Assembly (NCBI GenBank): GCA_009869945.1
Contig: WIXG01000154.1
Span: 62,001-126,000 of the forward strand
Origin: Mesaphorura yosii
Lineage: Eukaryota; Arthropoda; Collembola; Poduromorpha; Tullbergiidae
Reading direction: 5' to 3'
DNA: 64,000 nt
Shown: positions 1 to 11,630 of the stretch, one piece after another
How positions within the stretch are numbered: position 1 is the first letter of the stretch
Layout of the letters: the number at the start of each line of letters is the position of its first letter
Notes under the pieces: model-generated
What the model was told of the DNA's origin: nothing
Database searches by the model: none
The model's input: the letters and a program-made list of their open reading frames with translations, nothing else
Translations under genes and position numbers: made by a program

Positions 1-332
1 GGCCTGGAAGACCAAATCTGCTGCCAGAGCATCGTTGTTGCGTACGGACTCGTCAGCATCACGTCTGCATGTCTCCCGAACAATTACTGCTGCGTTTTGA
101 AGGCGGAGGCGCCCCCAATTCTCCAAAATCTTGCCGTCAACTGCTAAAATCCTTGAACGGGAACGGAGTCGATGAATTGTCACCTTCACATTTTAGATTT
201 TATTTACAATTTCAGGAATCTCAAGAAAAATTCTTTGCAAAATGTTAAAAGTGCCCCCAAAATTCTAAATTTTCCCAAATTAATGTAGTTTATCTCATCA
301 TTAAAGTTGAATGATAGCAGTAGATCTAAGAA
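1..332. other. Left edge, no gene seen
   Basis: I see no open frame or splice-linked exon in the first 332 bases. The stretch is probably the 3' flank of the CRAL-TRIO gene that ends at 333 on the minus strand. Confidence 0.5.
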
Positions 333-1413
333 TTACGACGAGATCTTCGTTACAAGCTTATCCAGCCCCTCCTTCTCAAAGACTTTTATCAACTCCGGTG
401 CAGATCCTTCCTTTGCAAACTCCTTGATGACGTCCTTCGGGTCTGGAATGTATTTCCCAGCATTCTTAAAGTAATTCTCGCCAAGTGGCCTTGTACCACC
501 AAATCGCTCGAGGAGATTCTCCGGCCCAAACTTCTCCAGCAGCTGCGGCTGCCACTTTACGGGTTTCCGTCCAAAGACGTGGAGTCGGTCGAGCAGATCT
601 GAGCGCACAACGGGCCGGGCCATGTTGATGGCGAACTTGGCCATTCGCTTCGGAGTGTTGACCATGTACACGCCATGAATGAGTCCGGGGTAGTGCCGGT
701 TCCAGATTTTGTACACGTCCACGGCGTACGGGAACGCAAACGTGGCGAACTTGACAAAGTCGGCAAAGGCCAGTTCCTTCTCAACCATGTCGGCTCCTTT
801 GCAGTCGCCCACGAACACACCAGCGTGAAGGGGCTCGCCAGTCTGGGTGCTTTTCTTGTTGAATAGATCCATGTCACGAAGCTGTTTCAAGTACCATTCC
901 ATGTAGTAGTACCCATAACGCATGATTGCTTCGATATTCGCATCCTTTTCGTGCTGTTTCGCCAATTCGTACAGTTTTTCGGGGCTGAATTGACTCCGAA
1001 GGTCAGAATCTTCATCAATCAGCTTCTTTTTCTCTTCGATTATGTCCATCAAAGCAAATCCAACGAAAACTGCGACAACGATCAGTTAGTTAAGTACAAG
1101 TCGAAGTGATTTGAGTCAGATTTCACTTACTTGGTCTTCCTTCCGGGTCAAATCCAGTCTGCTCATGATGAACAGGTGCCCACGAGTCGTCAATGTGGTT
1201 CTCATTGAACACGTTGTCAATATTGTTGTCAGTTCGCCACTTCATCGTCTCCCGGATGCGCTTGGCAGCCTTTTTCACGATGAATTTCTTTTCTTCGAGC
1301 CAAATGAGGAGGTAACCGTCGGTCAGGAAATCCTTGTGAGAAACGTCGTCCTTCACGATCTCTCGGAGATCTTTGATAAGCGCAAGCTTCTCTTGCACAG
1401 ATTTCGGTGACAT
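333..1413 (-). CDS. CRAL-TRIO (Sec14-like) domain protein, cytosolic type
   Basis: Two exons on the minus strand, 1413-1131 and 1069-333, joined by a 61-bp GT-AG intron; the join gives 339 residues. Exon 1 carries the helical CRAL-TRIO N domain (DGYLLIWLEEKKF, AAKRIRETMKWR) and the junction creates GRPIFVG, the conserved entry into the lipid-binding CRAL-TRIO fold. Exon 2 holds the rest of the fold (VFVGDCKGADM, NRHYPGLIHGVYMVNTPKRM) and a lysine-rich tail. Proteins of this family carry single hydrophobic ligands such as phosphoinositides, tocopherol or retinoids between membranes; the ligand cannot be told from sequence. There is no signal peptide, unlike the pair at 24.9-28.4 kb. The start at 1413 was chosen because an earlier in-frame ATG would add a weakly conserved extension. 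Family certain, ligand unknown. Confidence 0.87.
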
Positions 1414-2686
1414 TTTTGGGAAAATTTGGAGACGCGGATGAAAGGGCGAAAATTTTCGTAAGTCTCGAATTGAAGATTGGATGATCTTTAAAATCTGTGC
1501 AATTGTACGATGGCGTTGCAATGCAATGGAACTTTGAAGACTTTGAACCTGCTTCAAATCGACCTGAATCGCGATTAAATTGGTGGCTGGACCTTCGATC
1601 AGAATTAAATACGTGAAACTGAAACACGCACGAATTCGACATTGTGAGAATTTTACTACAATTGTCTCTGAATTCCCATAAGCCGCTCTGTCGCATTGGC
1701 TTTGCTTCTGGACATTAATCCTTAATTACTGCTCACGATCATCCAGTAAGTGCAAAAAATGCCGTCAACCACGGTTTTTCCTCAAACTAAATACTCTCGC
1801 ATTTCGTAGATGTTTAATGCGTTTATGACTGACGTACGAAAACGAAAACACAAGCGTGTAAGGCAAAAAAGTTGGCACTGCACGAAATTCGCTCAATGCG
1901 ACTGCAAAACTGCGATTGCAATAGACTGCCCTTCAACTCGTATGATATTGAGTTAGTCGTTAATCATAAAGAAAACCAGTTTAGCATTTCTTCGCCAGCA
2001 AAATGTTACTTAACCGCCTGATTCCTTACAATCTGGGGCTCGGGAAGGAAACGTCAATTGATATTTTGTGGTTGTAGTTCACAGGCGATTTGGCAATCGT
2101 CAAACTGAGCCACGCGTGTGCAGTGCAGTTCCAGTGAGATGAAATCCAGAATCTTCCACCGTTCCGTGTTCATCCGTGGCTGGTGACTCATAAGAATTTT
2201 ATGAGGAAAACTTTCAGCGCGCACGCCGGATTGCAGATTCAGAATTCAGGCAAATAATTTTAAGGCCAAGGCCATGTCAAATTCTGATGCGAATCGGTGG
2301 ATAGTTGGATGACACGTTAATTCACTAATTCCCCATGATTCATGCTCTTGCATATGAAGGCCATTTTTGACGTTTCTGGGCTGGACCGTCAATGAAATTG
2401 GTGGATTGCAAAATTTGGTATCGAAATGCGAAATGTGAACTGAAACGACTTGCGTAAATAATGCCCAGCATTTTATTACTGTCTTTCTACTCTTTCTTCG
2501 TTTTACATTTTTTAAATTAGTTTTTCCGTCGTGACGTAAACGGTAAGCAATTAACACAACAAAAACTAAGATTCTTAACAGAGACCAGTTCAGCTTAAAT
2601 TACTTTATCAGTAACTCAAAATTCATGAACACCGCTAAGATAGGCACTTGAGCACTTAAAGCTGCTGCTACTACTTCAGAATAAGA
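1414..2686. other. Intergenic, no gene seen
   Basis: About 1.27 kb between two minus-strand genes. Open frames here are short and lack family resemblance or splice partners. It probably contains the promoter of the CRAL-TRIO gene and the 3' UTR of the ZCCHC7-like gene. Confidence 0.5.
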
Positions 2687-5203
2687 TCAGTCGAAATATC
2701 TTGGAGCTCTAGCCGGCGGCGGAGGTTGCTGCTGCTGCTTACGATCCCTGTCCGACCCATGCCCTCGCTCACGCTTCTGATTTCGATTTCGGCGGTGCTG
2801 ATAAACCTCTCTGGAGTGGTGCGGATCGTGTTGACGTCGGAAACGTTCTTGCTCGCGTTCCTTTCTGAATTTAATCCTCTCAGCTGCCGAGCTCGAGCGT
2901 GAGCCGACACGCCAAGCAGCATTGTCAGCGTCCGCGCTTTCATTGTGGCTATGCGTCTCTTTGACGTTGTCAGGCTCAAGGGCGGGGTCTTCAGTTTCAG
3001 TTGGATCGGACTTGATCACATTCGTGCTCTTGTCTTTGTCCTTGGAGTACAATGGATTAGGAACCATTTGGTTCATTTGCCCAACTACCGTCTTCAGGTA
3101 CAAGCCTTGACTTTTCTCTTTGAGGGTCTCCATGTATTTGTTACTGGCAGAATCATCGGCAGCGGGCCAGTTCCGATTCCCGATGGGGTCAACCGAGAAT
3201 AGAAAGTCAGCATTCGCTGTCTCTAGTGACAAATCGTCCGTCGAAGCGTGCTCCATCTCCACGAGCCCCTTCTCGATCCTCAGCTTTGCCAGTGTGCGAA
3301 ATAAATTCCGTTTTGCGTTGCGGACTTTCGTCGAACTCGCTCCGTTCAGGTGAATGTCAATTGTCTTCTCGCGAGGAACAATTTTGATGATATTGTGAAT
3401 GTGGCTGCTGAAGAAGAGAAGTGCAGCCGGCACTTTCTGCTCGTACGCGTCCCGCAGAAGTTCGTGGTCAGTAGCGTCGAGCGAAACGATTCTTTCGTTT
3501 CTGGAGTTAAAATTTGGAGGCAGCGGCAGGGTTCCCTGGCCGTGGCCGCCTTCTTCCTTATCCGTATGCGGAGAGGTCGCATCTTCTTCGAAGTCGTAGC
3601 CGTACTTCGGATTGGCTTTGTTGTTGTTATTGCACATTTTCTCGACCTCCTTCAACTCGTCGGCGCTCAGTTCGTGAATGATGAGCGGTGTGTTTATGAA
3701 GCATGCGCTTTGCTGCCTGCTTCCTTTGCACTGGTAGTAATTGTGACCTTTCATTCCACAATTTGCGCACGATGACTTGCTCTTCCGGAGATATTCGCTC
3801 TTGCCGTTGTTCTCTATCTTCCAAGAATTGGTTGGGGTCTTCTTCGAGCCGCCGCTGTCGTCGTCGTTGCCGTCACTCGATTGAGTTTGAGTCAGTGTTG
3901 TTGAATGGAAGCGTCGCCAGTGATCAGGGCATCGGCCATCGAGATGTCCTTCCATATCGCAGAGCGCGCATTTGCCCAACAAAATCGAATTGCGGAGCCG
4001 CTCATTTGGAGGGCCACATTTGTGGCATGGAAATTGAAATCTGTTGGTGTGACGTCCGCAGTTCAGGCACATTCTCTTCGGGCAGCGTTCGACGTGGTGA
4101 TCGCCATGCTCACCACACATCCAGCAGATCAAGCCTTTAATCTCCTCGGGACAATCTCGGGCACGGTGGCCTCTTTGCTGGCAGTTGTTGCATTGAATGT
4201 ACATGTTTTTCCTCCGATGTCGTTGGCCACCTTCAAAAATTCGCCATAGGCGTGTTTCATCTGACTGCTTGCGGTAAATCTTGGTGGTGCTGAAGTTTGG
4301 TCTCTTGTCTCCGTAAAAGTGCTGCATTTCGGGAGTCCACGTCGGAGGGAAGATGCACATGTCGCGTGTTGGCGTGGGCGACTCGATTACTTCCAGCTCC
4401 AGCTCAGCTGCTGCTGCTTCAGCATCTGACTGAATCTTTGCTGTCGGATTCACAAATCCTTCCTTTGGCGAACTTGGCGGTGGCTCCGATGTAGATGTAG
4501 GTTTAATATTGACTAATTTCTCTCCTCCTTCGTCGTCATCGTCGTCGTCAAGAACGATGCAATCATCGTCGTCGTCATCTTCCTCCTTATTAATGTCTTC
4601 CCAATCAACAGGACCAGCATCTGTAAAGTTATTTTTAGCACCTTTCCTCAAAAGTTCTTCTTGAGATTCAGGACTCAGAACTGGCACGCCAAGAGAAGCA
4701 GCGAAGCGTATGAATTCTTCCCTTGTCTCGTTGGTAAAGGACTTGCTAGGAGTCGATGACGCGCTGTTGTTGGTTTCACGCTGCCGCCTAGTAGATTTGC
4801 TCCCGGAAGGTAACGTCGAAGGCTTGGTCCATGACTTCTCAATCGTCGACTGTGGAGCACCCCCGTCCTCATTCTCGTCATTTGGGCTCGCTTTATCCTT
4901 AACCTTTCGCTGGGAACACTCCGCTGAAGTTGGCTCTGGCCCATTAGAAGCAGAGGTAGCATCTGATTGTCGCGTAGAATATAATTCCGACAAATTTCCG
5001 CTGGTACGACCGACAACAATACAGGAATGAACTTTACGTTTCTTGGGTTTTGGAGATGACGATGGCGAATTCTCTGAACACGTACTCTCGTCCTCGCTTT
5101 CAGCAAGTGTAATCAAAGGCGGAGTTGGCTTTACGAACGGCACAATTACAACTTCTTCTTCACTCTCTTCGTCGTAGACTTCGACGAAGGTCGTCATTTT
5201 CAT
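2687..5203 (-). CDS. ZCCHC7: ZCCHC7-like CCHC zinc-knuckle protein (TRAMP/Air-like)
   Basis: A single-exon frame of 838 residues. The middle holds a run of zinc knuckles: CNNCQQRGHRARDC, then CWMCGEHGDHHVERC, CLNCGRHTNRFQFPC, CALCDMEGHLDGRC and a last CANCGMKGHNYYQC. The fourth is followed by PDHWRRFHSTT, close to the CPDxWRxxHxT signature of ZCCHC7 and yeast Air1/2. In that family the knuckles bind RNA and the non-canonical poly(A) polymerase PAPD5/Trf4 within the nuclear TRAMP complex, which feeds RNA to the exosome. The N-terminus is acidic, with a run of aspartates around residues 215-225 next to a hydrophobic CIVL that resembles a SUMO-interacting motif. The C-terminus is basic and RS/RD-rich and ends in a Gln-Pro tract. 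Lack of introns over 2.5 kb is unusual for this neighbourhood. Confidence 0.87.
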   Translation of the reverse strand: MKMTTFVEVYDEESEEEVVIVPFVKPTPPLITLAESEDESTCSENSPSSSPKPKKRKVHSCIVVGRTSGNLSELYSTRQSDATSASNGPEPTSAECSQRKVKDKASPNDENEDGGAPQSTIEKSWTKPSTLPSGSKSTRRQRETNNSASSTPSKSFTNETREEFIRFAASLGVPVLSPESQEELLRKGAKNNFTDAGPVDWEDINKEEDDDDDDCIVLDDDDDDEGGEKLVNIKPTSTSEPPPSSPKEGFVNPTAKIQSDAEAAAAELELEVIESPTPTRDMCIFPPTWTPEMQHFYGDKRPNFSTTKIYRKQSDETRLWRIFEGGQRHRRKNMYIQCNNCQQRGHRARDCPEEIKGLICWMCGEHGDHHVERCPKRMCLNCGRHTNRFQFPCHKCGPPNERLRNSILLGKCALCDMEGHLDGRCPDHWRRFHSTTLTQTQSSDGNDDDSGGSKKTPTNSWKIENNGKSEYLRKSKSSCANCGMKGHNYYQCKGSRQQSACFINTPLIIHELSADELKEVEKMCNNNNKANPKYGYDFEEDATSPHTDKEEGGHGQGTLPLPPNFNSRNERIVSLDATDHELLRDAYEQKVPAALLFFSSHIHNIIKIVPREKTIDIHLNGASSTKVRNAKRNLFRTLAKLRIEKGLVEMEHASTDDLSLETANADFLFSVDPIGNRNWPAADDSASNKYMETLKEKSQGLYLKTVVGQMNQMVPNPLYSKDKDKSTNVIKSDPTETEDPALEPDNVKETHSHNESADADNAAWRVGSRSSSAAERIKFRKEREQERFRRQHDPHHSREVYQHRRNRNQKRERGHGSDRDRKQQQQPPPPARAPRYFD

Positions 5204-6053
5204 TAACGTATGAACACACCTTTGGGCGTATTAATTTCTGCAATACCAAAGAAAAATCAAATAATCTGCTGTACTGTAAAATCAAAATCAATAACGATTA
5301 ACCATTAATCGGGATGAAACCTAAGTCTGAAGCTGTACCTTTTTCATTCACCAGCAGAGAGACATCACGTGTCATTGTCCTTATCTACGAAGAATACGCC
5401 GAACCATCGATTAGGATTAGATAAATGGATTTTGGTTAGGTAAACTGCGTTTGAAGAAACTCACCTTTATAAACGAAGTGCTGGGATTCCGTTCACGAGA
5501 TTCCTGCTCGCAACTCGCAACTTGAAGATGGACGTTACGAAATTCTTATCGATTACGATTATAAAATCACCGAAGCCGATAACTGACCCAAATGTATTAA
5601 AAGTCTTGTCAAAGGCCTAACTTATAACTTTCGATTGATACGAATGCTACATGTGTTCTTGGCCTCCTTGACTTTTGGTGCGTGCGTGTTCCAGATTCAG
5701 AACTCAACTCATGTGTTCAACTCGTTGAAAATTCGTTGTTGCTTCTTTTCCTTGCTTGTGCACCACATGAGTTCTGAGCCACTTGCTAAAATATAAAATT
5801 GTTTGCATTATATTATTATAAGTGGCAGTGGCAGGAAGGCGAAAGAAAAATCCAAAATTCGAAGTTCGTTCGTCAGATCAAATTTGTTTTCAGGTTGTGT
5901 GTCAGTGCGATCAGCATTTGTGAGTTCTCACGATAAGGCATTGGAGAGGAAAAATGAATTAATTTGTGTGGGGCTCCCGAGCTCCTGAAATTGAAATTAA
6001 ACCAGGGCATATCGTAAGAATACGTATTCAGACTCTACGGGCTCTGCCACGCC
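5204..6053. other. Shared upstream region of two divergent genes
   Basis: The ZCCHC7-like gene leaves to the left and the zinc-finger gene to the right, so these 850 bp must hold both promoters and 5' UTRs. I see no coding sequence and no convincing TATA box. Confidence 0.5.
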
Positions 6054-8085
6054 ATGATGGAGTGTCTAGACCTTGACTCGAGTCTGATGGGCGACAGTGA
6101 GATAGTTCAAGTCGACTTCTTGCAGGATATTCAGCAGAATATTTCCAAATTCCAAACCCTGCTCGAGAAACTGAGCTCGAGGGTGGAGCAACTCGAGAAT
6201 ACGACGTCAATGCACAGCAAGACTTGTATATGTATGAGCAAATCGGTTCAGGAACAGCAACCTTCGACCTCATCAGCAGCACCGTCAGGGCCTTCAAGTA
6301 AACCTGCTCAGCATCCGGAAATTGCACGCATCGATTTCAGTGTCAATGCGTTGAACAGCAAATTCGAATCACTGAGTAATGATCTCAAGGAATTGACGGG
6401 TAGTATCAATGAACTTAAAGGACAGCCCCCACAAACTGATAAGAATGTTGGCGCAGCGGTGTCAAGTTCGAGTGGATGCGTCTCTTCAGCCGCGACTACA
6501 ACAACCATGCCCATGACCGCGTCAAAATTACATCTGAATCAGAGAAAGCCTCAACTTGCATCCGCGTCTGCAGACACCGTCCGCCCAAGGCCGCCGTTGC
6601 TGATTCGTGCCCCTGCTGCGCATGCTGCGGGTACGTCGATTCTCAAGCCACAAACGCAAAAACCCCAGCCAGACGCAGCATCCACAAATATGAGTACAGG
6701 CTTGACGAATTTTGACAACGAAAGTGACGAAGATGAGAACATGAGCGACGAGTATGAAGGAGAGGATGAGAATGTTGGCGCTGGTGGACAAGCGGACGAA
6801 GAGCACGACAACGACAATGATGACACATTCATGCAAATACAGCCAGAAGTGATCTTATACGATGAAGATGATGACCATGACCAAGGTGAAAGGCCTAATT
6901 TCGACGGACAAGATGGCGACGATGATCTGGGTGATCAGGACGAGTTTGATGACGGAATGCCCTTCGAACTGGGTGGATTTGCCGGAGAAGGAGAAGACGA
7001 AGGTAATGATTTTACTGTGATTATTTCCAATTAATAAACCTTGTGAATTATGAACTATAATCCCGCGATTAATATTTTCAGGTCCAATGGTTGAGATTGA
7101 ATTCCGCGATAAACTTGGAAACATTGTGCAATGCCTTGCATATGAGCAGACGGGTAAAATCAAGTGTCCAATTTGTGAGGTGCAGTGCATGTCAAGGCGG
7201 AACATCATCCGACACTACAACAATAAGCACGCGGACCCCAAATACTACGAGTGTTCAGTCTGTGGAGCAATTCTGAATCGGAAAGACAGCTTGACTGTGC
7301 ATTTAAGAAATCAGCACAATATCATTGAGCAGGGAGGAAGTCTCGTTCTTGCGCCGCCTTCCGAAGCGCCTCCTCGTAAGTCCTGAAAACTTCTACCGCA
7401 TTTAACTTTCTAATACTAAACAAATTCAAACTCATGTAATTTTTTAGCGGAATCAACAGCCGGTAGCAGTACCAGCGCCACTTCTCCTTCGGTATCTGGT
7501 ACGTCAAACCCTAAATCATCCAGCGGAATTCAGTACTCTTGCAACTCCTGCGGCAAGTCGTTTTCAAGACCCGACGCCCTCACCTCACACAACTGCAAGA
7601 ACTCCAGCAGCAGCAATGGTTTGGCTCCCACCTCCATGCCGATGCCGAAGTTGAAGGCGACCTTGCCTTTGTCCATTCCGTTGTCCATAAAGCCGAAGCT
7701 TAGACTACCCAAGCAAGAGTCGCAATCCCTGTTGCACCCTGTCATCGCCAAAAAGTGCCCACTCTGCCCAAAGACTTTCACAGTGCGAAGCAATCTTGTC
7801 CGTCATCTGAAAGCCCATACGCAGAACAACCAATGTGTGGCGTGTGGAAAGACGTACTCACGCCGCGACAAATTACGGGCACACCAACGGAAGCACCACG
7901 GTCAAGTGCTCGACGACAATTACATCGACAAGAACCTCAACATGAACAGAACGTACGACGACGGCGATGGCGAAGGCGCGGACGCCGCTGAGGGTGAAGG
8001 TTTTGGCTTTGGAGAGGTAGATTTGGACTTGGATTTGGATGCAGACGAAAGCCTGGTGAACACACCGATGTGGGCCTACAGTTAG
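6054..8085 (+). CDS. C2H2 zinc-finger protein, probable transcription factor
   Basis: Three exons, 6054-7002, 7082-7375 and 7448-8085, both introns in phase 1; the product is 626 residues. The first 315 residues are low complexity with a short coiled coil near the start (LLEKLSSRVEQLEN) and a very acidic stretch rich in Asp, Glu and Asn. Exon 2 encodes two fingers, CPICEVQCMSRRNIIRHYNNKH and a second with CSVCGAILNRKDSLTVH. Exon 3 has a degenerate finger (CNSCGKSF...HNC) and a last pair, CPLCPKTFTVRSNLVRHLKAH and CVACGKTYSRRDKLRAHQRKH. The finger style resembles arthropod BTB zinc-finger proteins such as lola and tramtrack, but there is no BTB domain. A nuclear DNA-binding role is likely; the target is unknown. 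Confidence 0.85.
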
Positions 8086-8533
8086 TGTGTTAGACGGTTA
8101 AGTTTTCTAACTCTAACGGGTGTAGATTCAGTAATCAAATTAGACAAAAAGGGTAAAATGCATAGCACACACGTATTGTAAAATTACTTCAAAGGCTACA
8201 TTACAAAGAAGTAAAATGAGACTTTAATACTTAGCTTACATTACAATGAATCACAGGTGAAAATTTTGTAATAATTTATAATACTAGTTGTTTTATTGTT
8301 TTAGATCCAGGCTAAAGGCTAAAGGCAGGGGCAAATAAGAAATAAATAACAACACACTTTCAGAACGAAACGAGTACGAGCGATCGGTGGGTTTAAATGC
8401 TTAAATGATTTATTCTAAAACAAACGCATAAAGCAATTGACGAAATTGTGAACTAAAAAGTCACACACAACAACAGATTTTAAAAAATGAAATGAGATTG
8501 CTTGTTACAAGTTGATTGCGGATTGATTGTAAG
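8086..8533. other. Convergent 3' flanks
   Basis: This stretch separates the 3' ends of the zinc-finger gene (plus) and the RLIP gene (minus). It is AT-rich, with AATAAA-type signals near 8340 (AAATAAATAAC), and I see no coding sequence. Confidence 0.5.
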
Positions 8534-11133
8534 CTAGGCAACGGAGACGGTGGTCGCCGCAGCCGCAGCCTGAACCTGGTCCGACTCCTGTCCTTGCTCC
8601 TGCAAGTACTTTAGCCGCAGCTCCAGCTGAAACTCCTCTAGCTTCGCTTTGGCCACGAGAGATTTCAAGTTGTTGACTTGGTCCTGAAACACAGAAAAAG
8701 AATAACCCACAGCCACAGCGTAAATTCCCTTATCATTATCAGGTGAGGTAATTATTGAGAGTTCGTAAAGGCTTGGCTTACGTGTAGCGCGTCGTTCTCG
8801 TGCTTGACTTCTTCGAGCATTGATACGAGTTCATCGTTGTCCAGCTCTTCCAAGTCTTGAATGGTAACACTGGACAAAAATTACAAAGCAAAATAATGAA
8901 ACAAGACGAGTAAAAATGATGTAAAAATGAATGTAAAATGATATGACCAATTTTTACCCGAGTAGAAGTCCATGATTGTGTTCGATCAGCCCGCCAAGTT
9001 CCTTCACGAGCTTCTGCACTTCCGCCTCTTCTTCAATAATTTGGTCCTGCAGCGCCTGATTAAACATTATGAGAGCTTCGTTCTCCAGTGCGATGAACTC
9101 ATCTGTTTGAAATACGGGGACAGCGAAAGGATTGAAAGGAGAGGTCGAATATTCGACGTCGCCGTCGCCTTCATCATCACAACGCTCACGCTGAAGTCGC
9201 TGGTTGGAAGGAAGTGAATTCCTTTTGGCACGAGCGTCAACGTGATTTGTAAGGTGAAGGTGGCTGAATTCATTGTCCACTTCGTCCAGCCCGTCCGGAT
9301 CCGACATCGGCTGCTGCAGCCGTCTGTGTTCCTGCACGTGGCTGTGGCTGGTTGTGCTCGTATTCGTTGAACTTGTCTTGGATTTACCAATCGAGTCTCT
9401 GTCCGAAGCCGAAGCATTTTCAAGCACGACTGCAATTGAGGATGATGAAGATTCACTGCCTTTCTTTTCAAGAACCGCACTTCTCTTCTGGCTTGACGCC
9501 GTTTCTTGAACCATTCCAATCGTTACGTTCTCGTATTCTCGGTCGTCTGTGATTGGGTACTTCGCCGTCGCCGTCCTTTCAGTGGCTGCAGTATGCACTT
9601 CAGCAGTAGCGTGAACTTGTGCGGTGGTTTCAACAGTTGCTGGTGGAGGTGGCGGTCCTGGCGGTGGTGGAGGATGCTTGCTGCTGGTACTGGCACTGGG
9701 ATTCGCAAGGCTGATTTCCTCCACGGGCTCGGGTATCAATTCAGGAGGTGCGACGACTCCCACGACCACCACGGGCTCGATCGGCACCTTTTGCGGCTGA
9801 AGAATAGTCTGCTGCGTCTGAGGTTCCACATTCGCATTTTGTGGCTGGGGGTGTGCCTGTGCGGCCTGTGCCTGAGCGGATTCAACGTGCGTGGGCTTGG
9901 CAACAGTTCCAGTAACGGCAGGCGGGTTACTGATTGTATTGCCGGCGTTGGTGATCGACGCACAAGACAAAGCGTTGACAGATCGCAGTTTTCTCTTTAG
10001 TTGAGTTAAAGTTCTCTGCAATTCCCATAACTGCTCCTCGTGTTTCTTGTTCACTTTCTTGCTAGACTGAATTTGACTGTGAGATTGTTCCAAGAGTGCT
10101 TCGTACTTTCTGATTTCCTTCGCCAATGTTTCGGGATCTTCAGGCAATTGTCGACCGGACGGCGATTGCTGACTCTGGCTAGGAGGAGGACCGATGGCAA
10201 CCGCCGGGTGATCAGCAGCTGGTTCCTCCAGCGAATTCTTTGACCCTCGCTTCAATTTCAATCGGACTTTCACTCCGTCAATAATTTCCTTTTTGCTATG
10301 CTTCTCCTCTTTAGCCGCCGCCGCCGCGGTCGGTGAAAATGGCAACGGATGCCGATTCCGGCCTGTCGATGACGGACGCTCGATGACTGTGATTGTCGGA
10401 GGTGCCAAGCTGACGGATGTGCTCACAGCATTTGGCACCGAATGTTTCCTCACAAGATCCAGCAGAGACTTTTCTGATTTGGCTGGCTTCACTGCCTCAG
10501 AGGACAGCTTTCGCTCTCTCTTCAGATCTTTTTCAACACTTAGAGAGTGCTTCTTGTCTTTCTTCGATGGTTCTCCCGAAGAGGCAGCAGCACCGGCCTT
10601 AGAACTTATGTCAGCTTTTGCATCCTTTTCCTTCTCCTTATCTTTGTCCTTGTGCTTCTTTGACGATGAAGTCAGCTTAAACGCCTTCAGTTTATTGACA
10701 CGCCCAGGGCTCCTAGATGATGGGTGATTAAATTCCGGTTAGGTATTTGCTTTCGTATATTCATAGCCCTTGCCCGCATTGACTTACTTTGATCCGGGTC
10801 GCTCATCTTCGTCGGGCGAGCTTTCGCCAGCCAATGCGGCGTATCCTTTATCTTTCTTTGAGTCCTTCTTGTCCTTCTTCTTCTTGGACGACTTGTCGGA
10901 GTCATCGTCATCTAATAAACCACACGTATAAAGGCGCATTAGAGATTTCGTAGGTAAATGATCAGCTATCACGCTTTCAGTTCACTTTTGGACTTACAAT
11001 CGTTTGGGTCGTTCATGCTGCCGTGGTTGGTCTTTGGTTTCTTCCCTTTCTTGCCCCCACCACCTCCTTCATCAATGTCTTCGTAATACAATCCCGGAAA
11101 TTCTTTTGCAACGTCCGGGCTATCAAACTCCAT
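8534..11133 (-). CDS. RALBP1: RalBP1/RLIP76 homologue lacking the RhoGAP domain
   Basis: Five minus-strand exons, 11133-10998, 10911-10788, 10712-8958, 8869-8782 and 8683-8534, join in frame to 750 residues. The N-terminus (DSPDVAKEFPGLY) and the following KKDKGYAALAGESSPDE match the start of RalBP1 (FPGLY, then EGYAAFQEDSSGDE). The Ral-binding helices are present at about residues 278-335: EIRKYEALLEQ, then LWELQRTLTQLKRKLR, matching human LWEVQRILTALKRKLR. A C-terminal coiled coil (ALENEALIMFNQALQ, then exons 4-5) also matches. In known RalBP1 proteins a RhoGAP domain for Cdc42/Rac lies between the basic N-terminus and the Ral-binding region. Here that place, about residues 88-277, is Ser/Lys/Pro-rich and has none of the GAP motifs. 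The protein should still bind active Ral and act in endocytosis or exocyst traffic but should not stimulate GTP hydrolysis. Around residues 380-450 it has long proline and glutamine tracts. Confidence 0.88.
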
Positions 11134-11630
11134 CCAGGCAGGGTCTGACTTTTTGGCGAATTTAGGTTCGACTTCTTTTGCAAGACATTTTCACGTATTC
11201 GTGCATTCGGAGTTATCTTGAATGCAAGCACAGATCTCAGGAAACACGCCCGGTATCAGAATTAAAGAAACTAACCACCTGCAAATCTAAAACTTGGTTA
11301 TTCTAGTAAATGAATTAAAATCTGTCAGCGTCAACTCGAACTCAAACTCGAGAACCTCAAACATGTAAAACTTTTCCTTTCTTGCACACAATACAAATCC
11401 TTTGAATTGAATTGGCGAGAGATTCATTCGAGTTATTCGAGTACCTCAACACAGTCTTTTTTGGTGTTCATCCTTTGGTCTTCCTTTATTGCGTAACTTC
11501 TGTGTAAGATTCTCGATCTCTGTTTACAGCTCGAGTCAGTGCTTCACGAACCAGATAACGGCTTAACGGCTGGTAGAAACCGACTAGTATTTCAATTTGT
11601 TAAATAGTTGATACTTGATGTTGGTGGAGA
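11134..11630. other. Divergent upstream region
   Basis: Between the starts of the RLIP gene (minus) and CAMLG (plus). In-frame codons continue for a short way 5' of the chosen RLIP ATG but meet a stop without another ATG. Nothing else was recognised. Confidence 0.45.
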
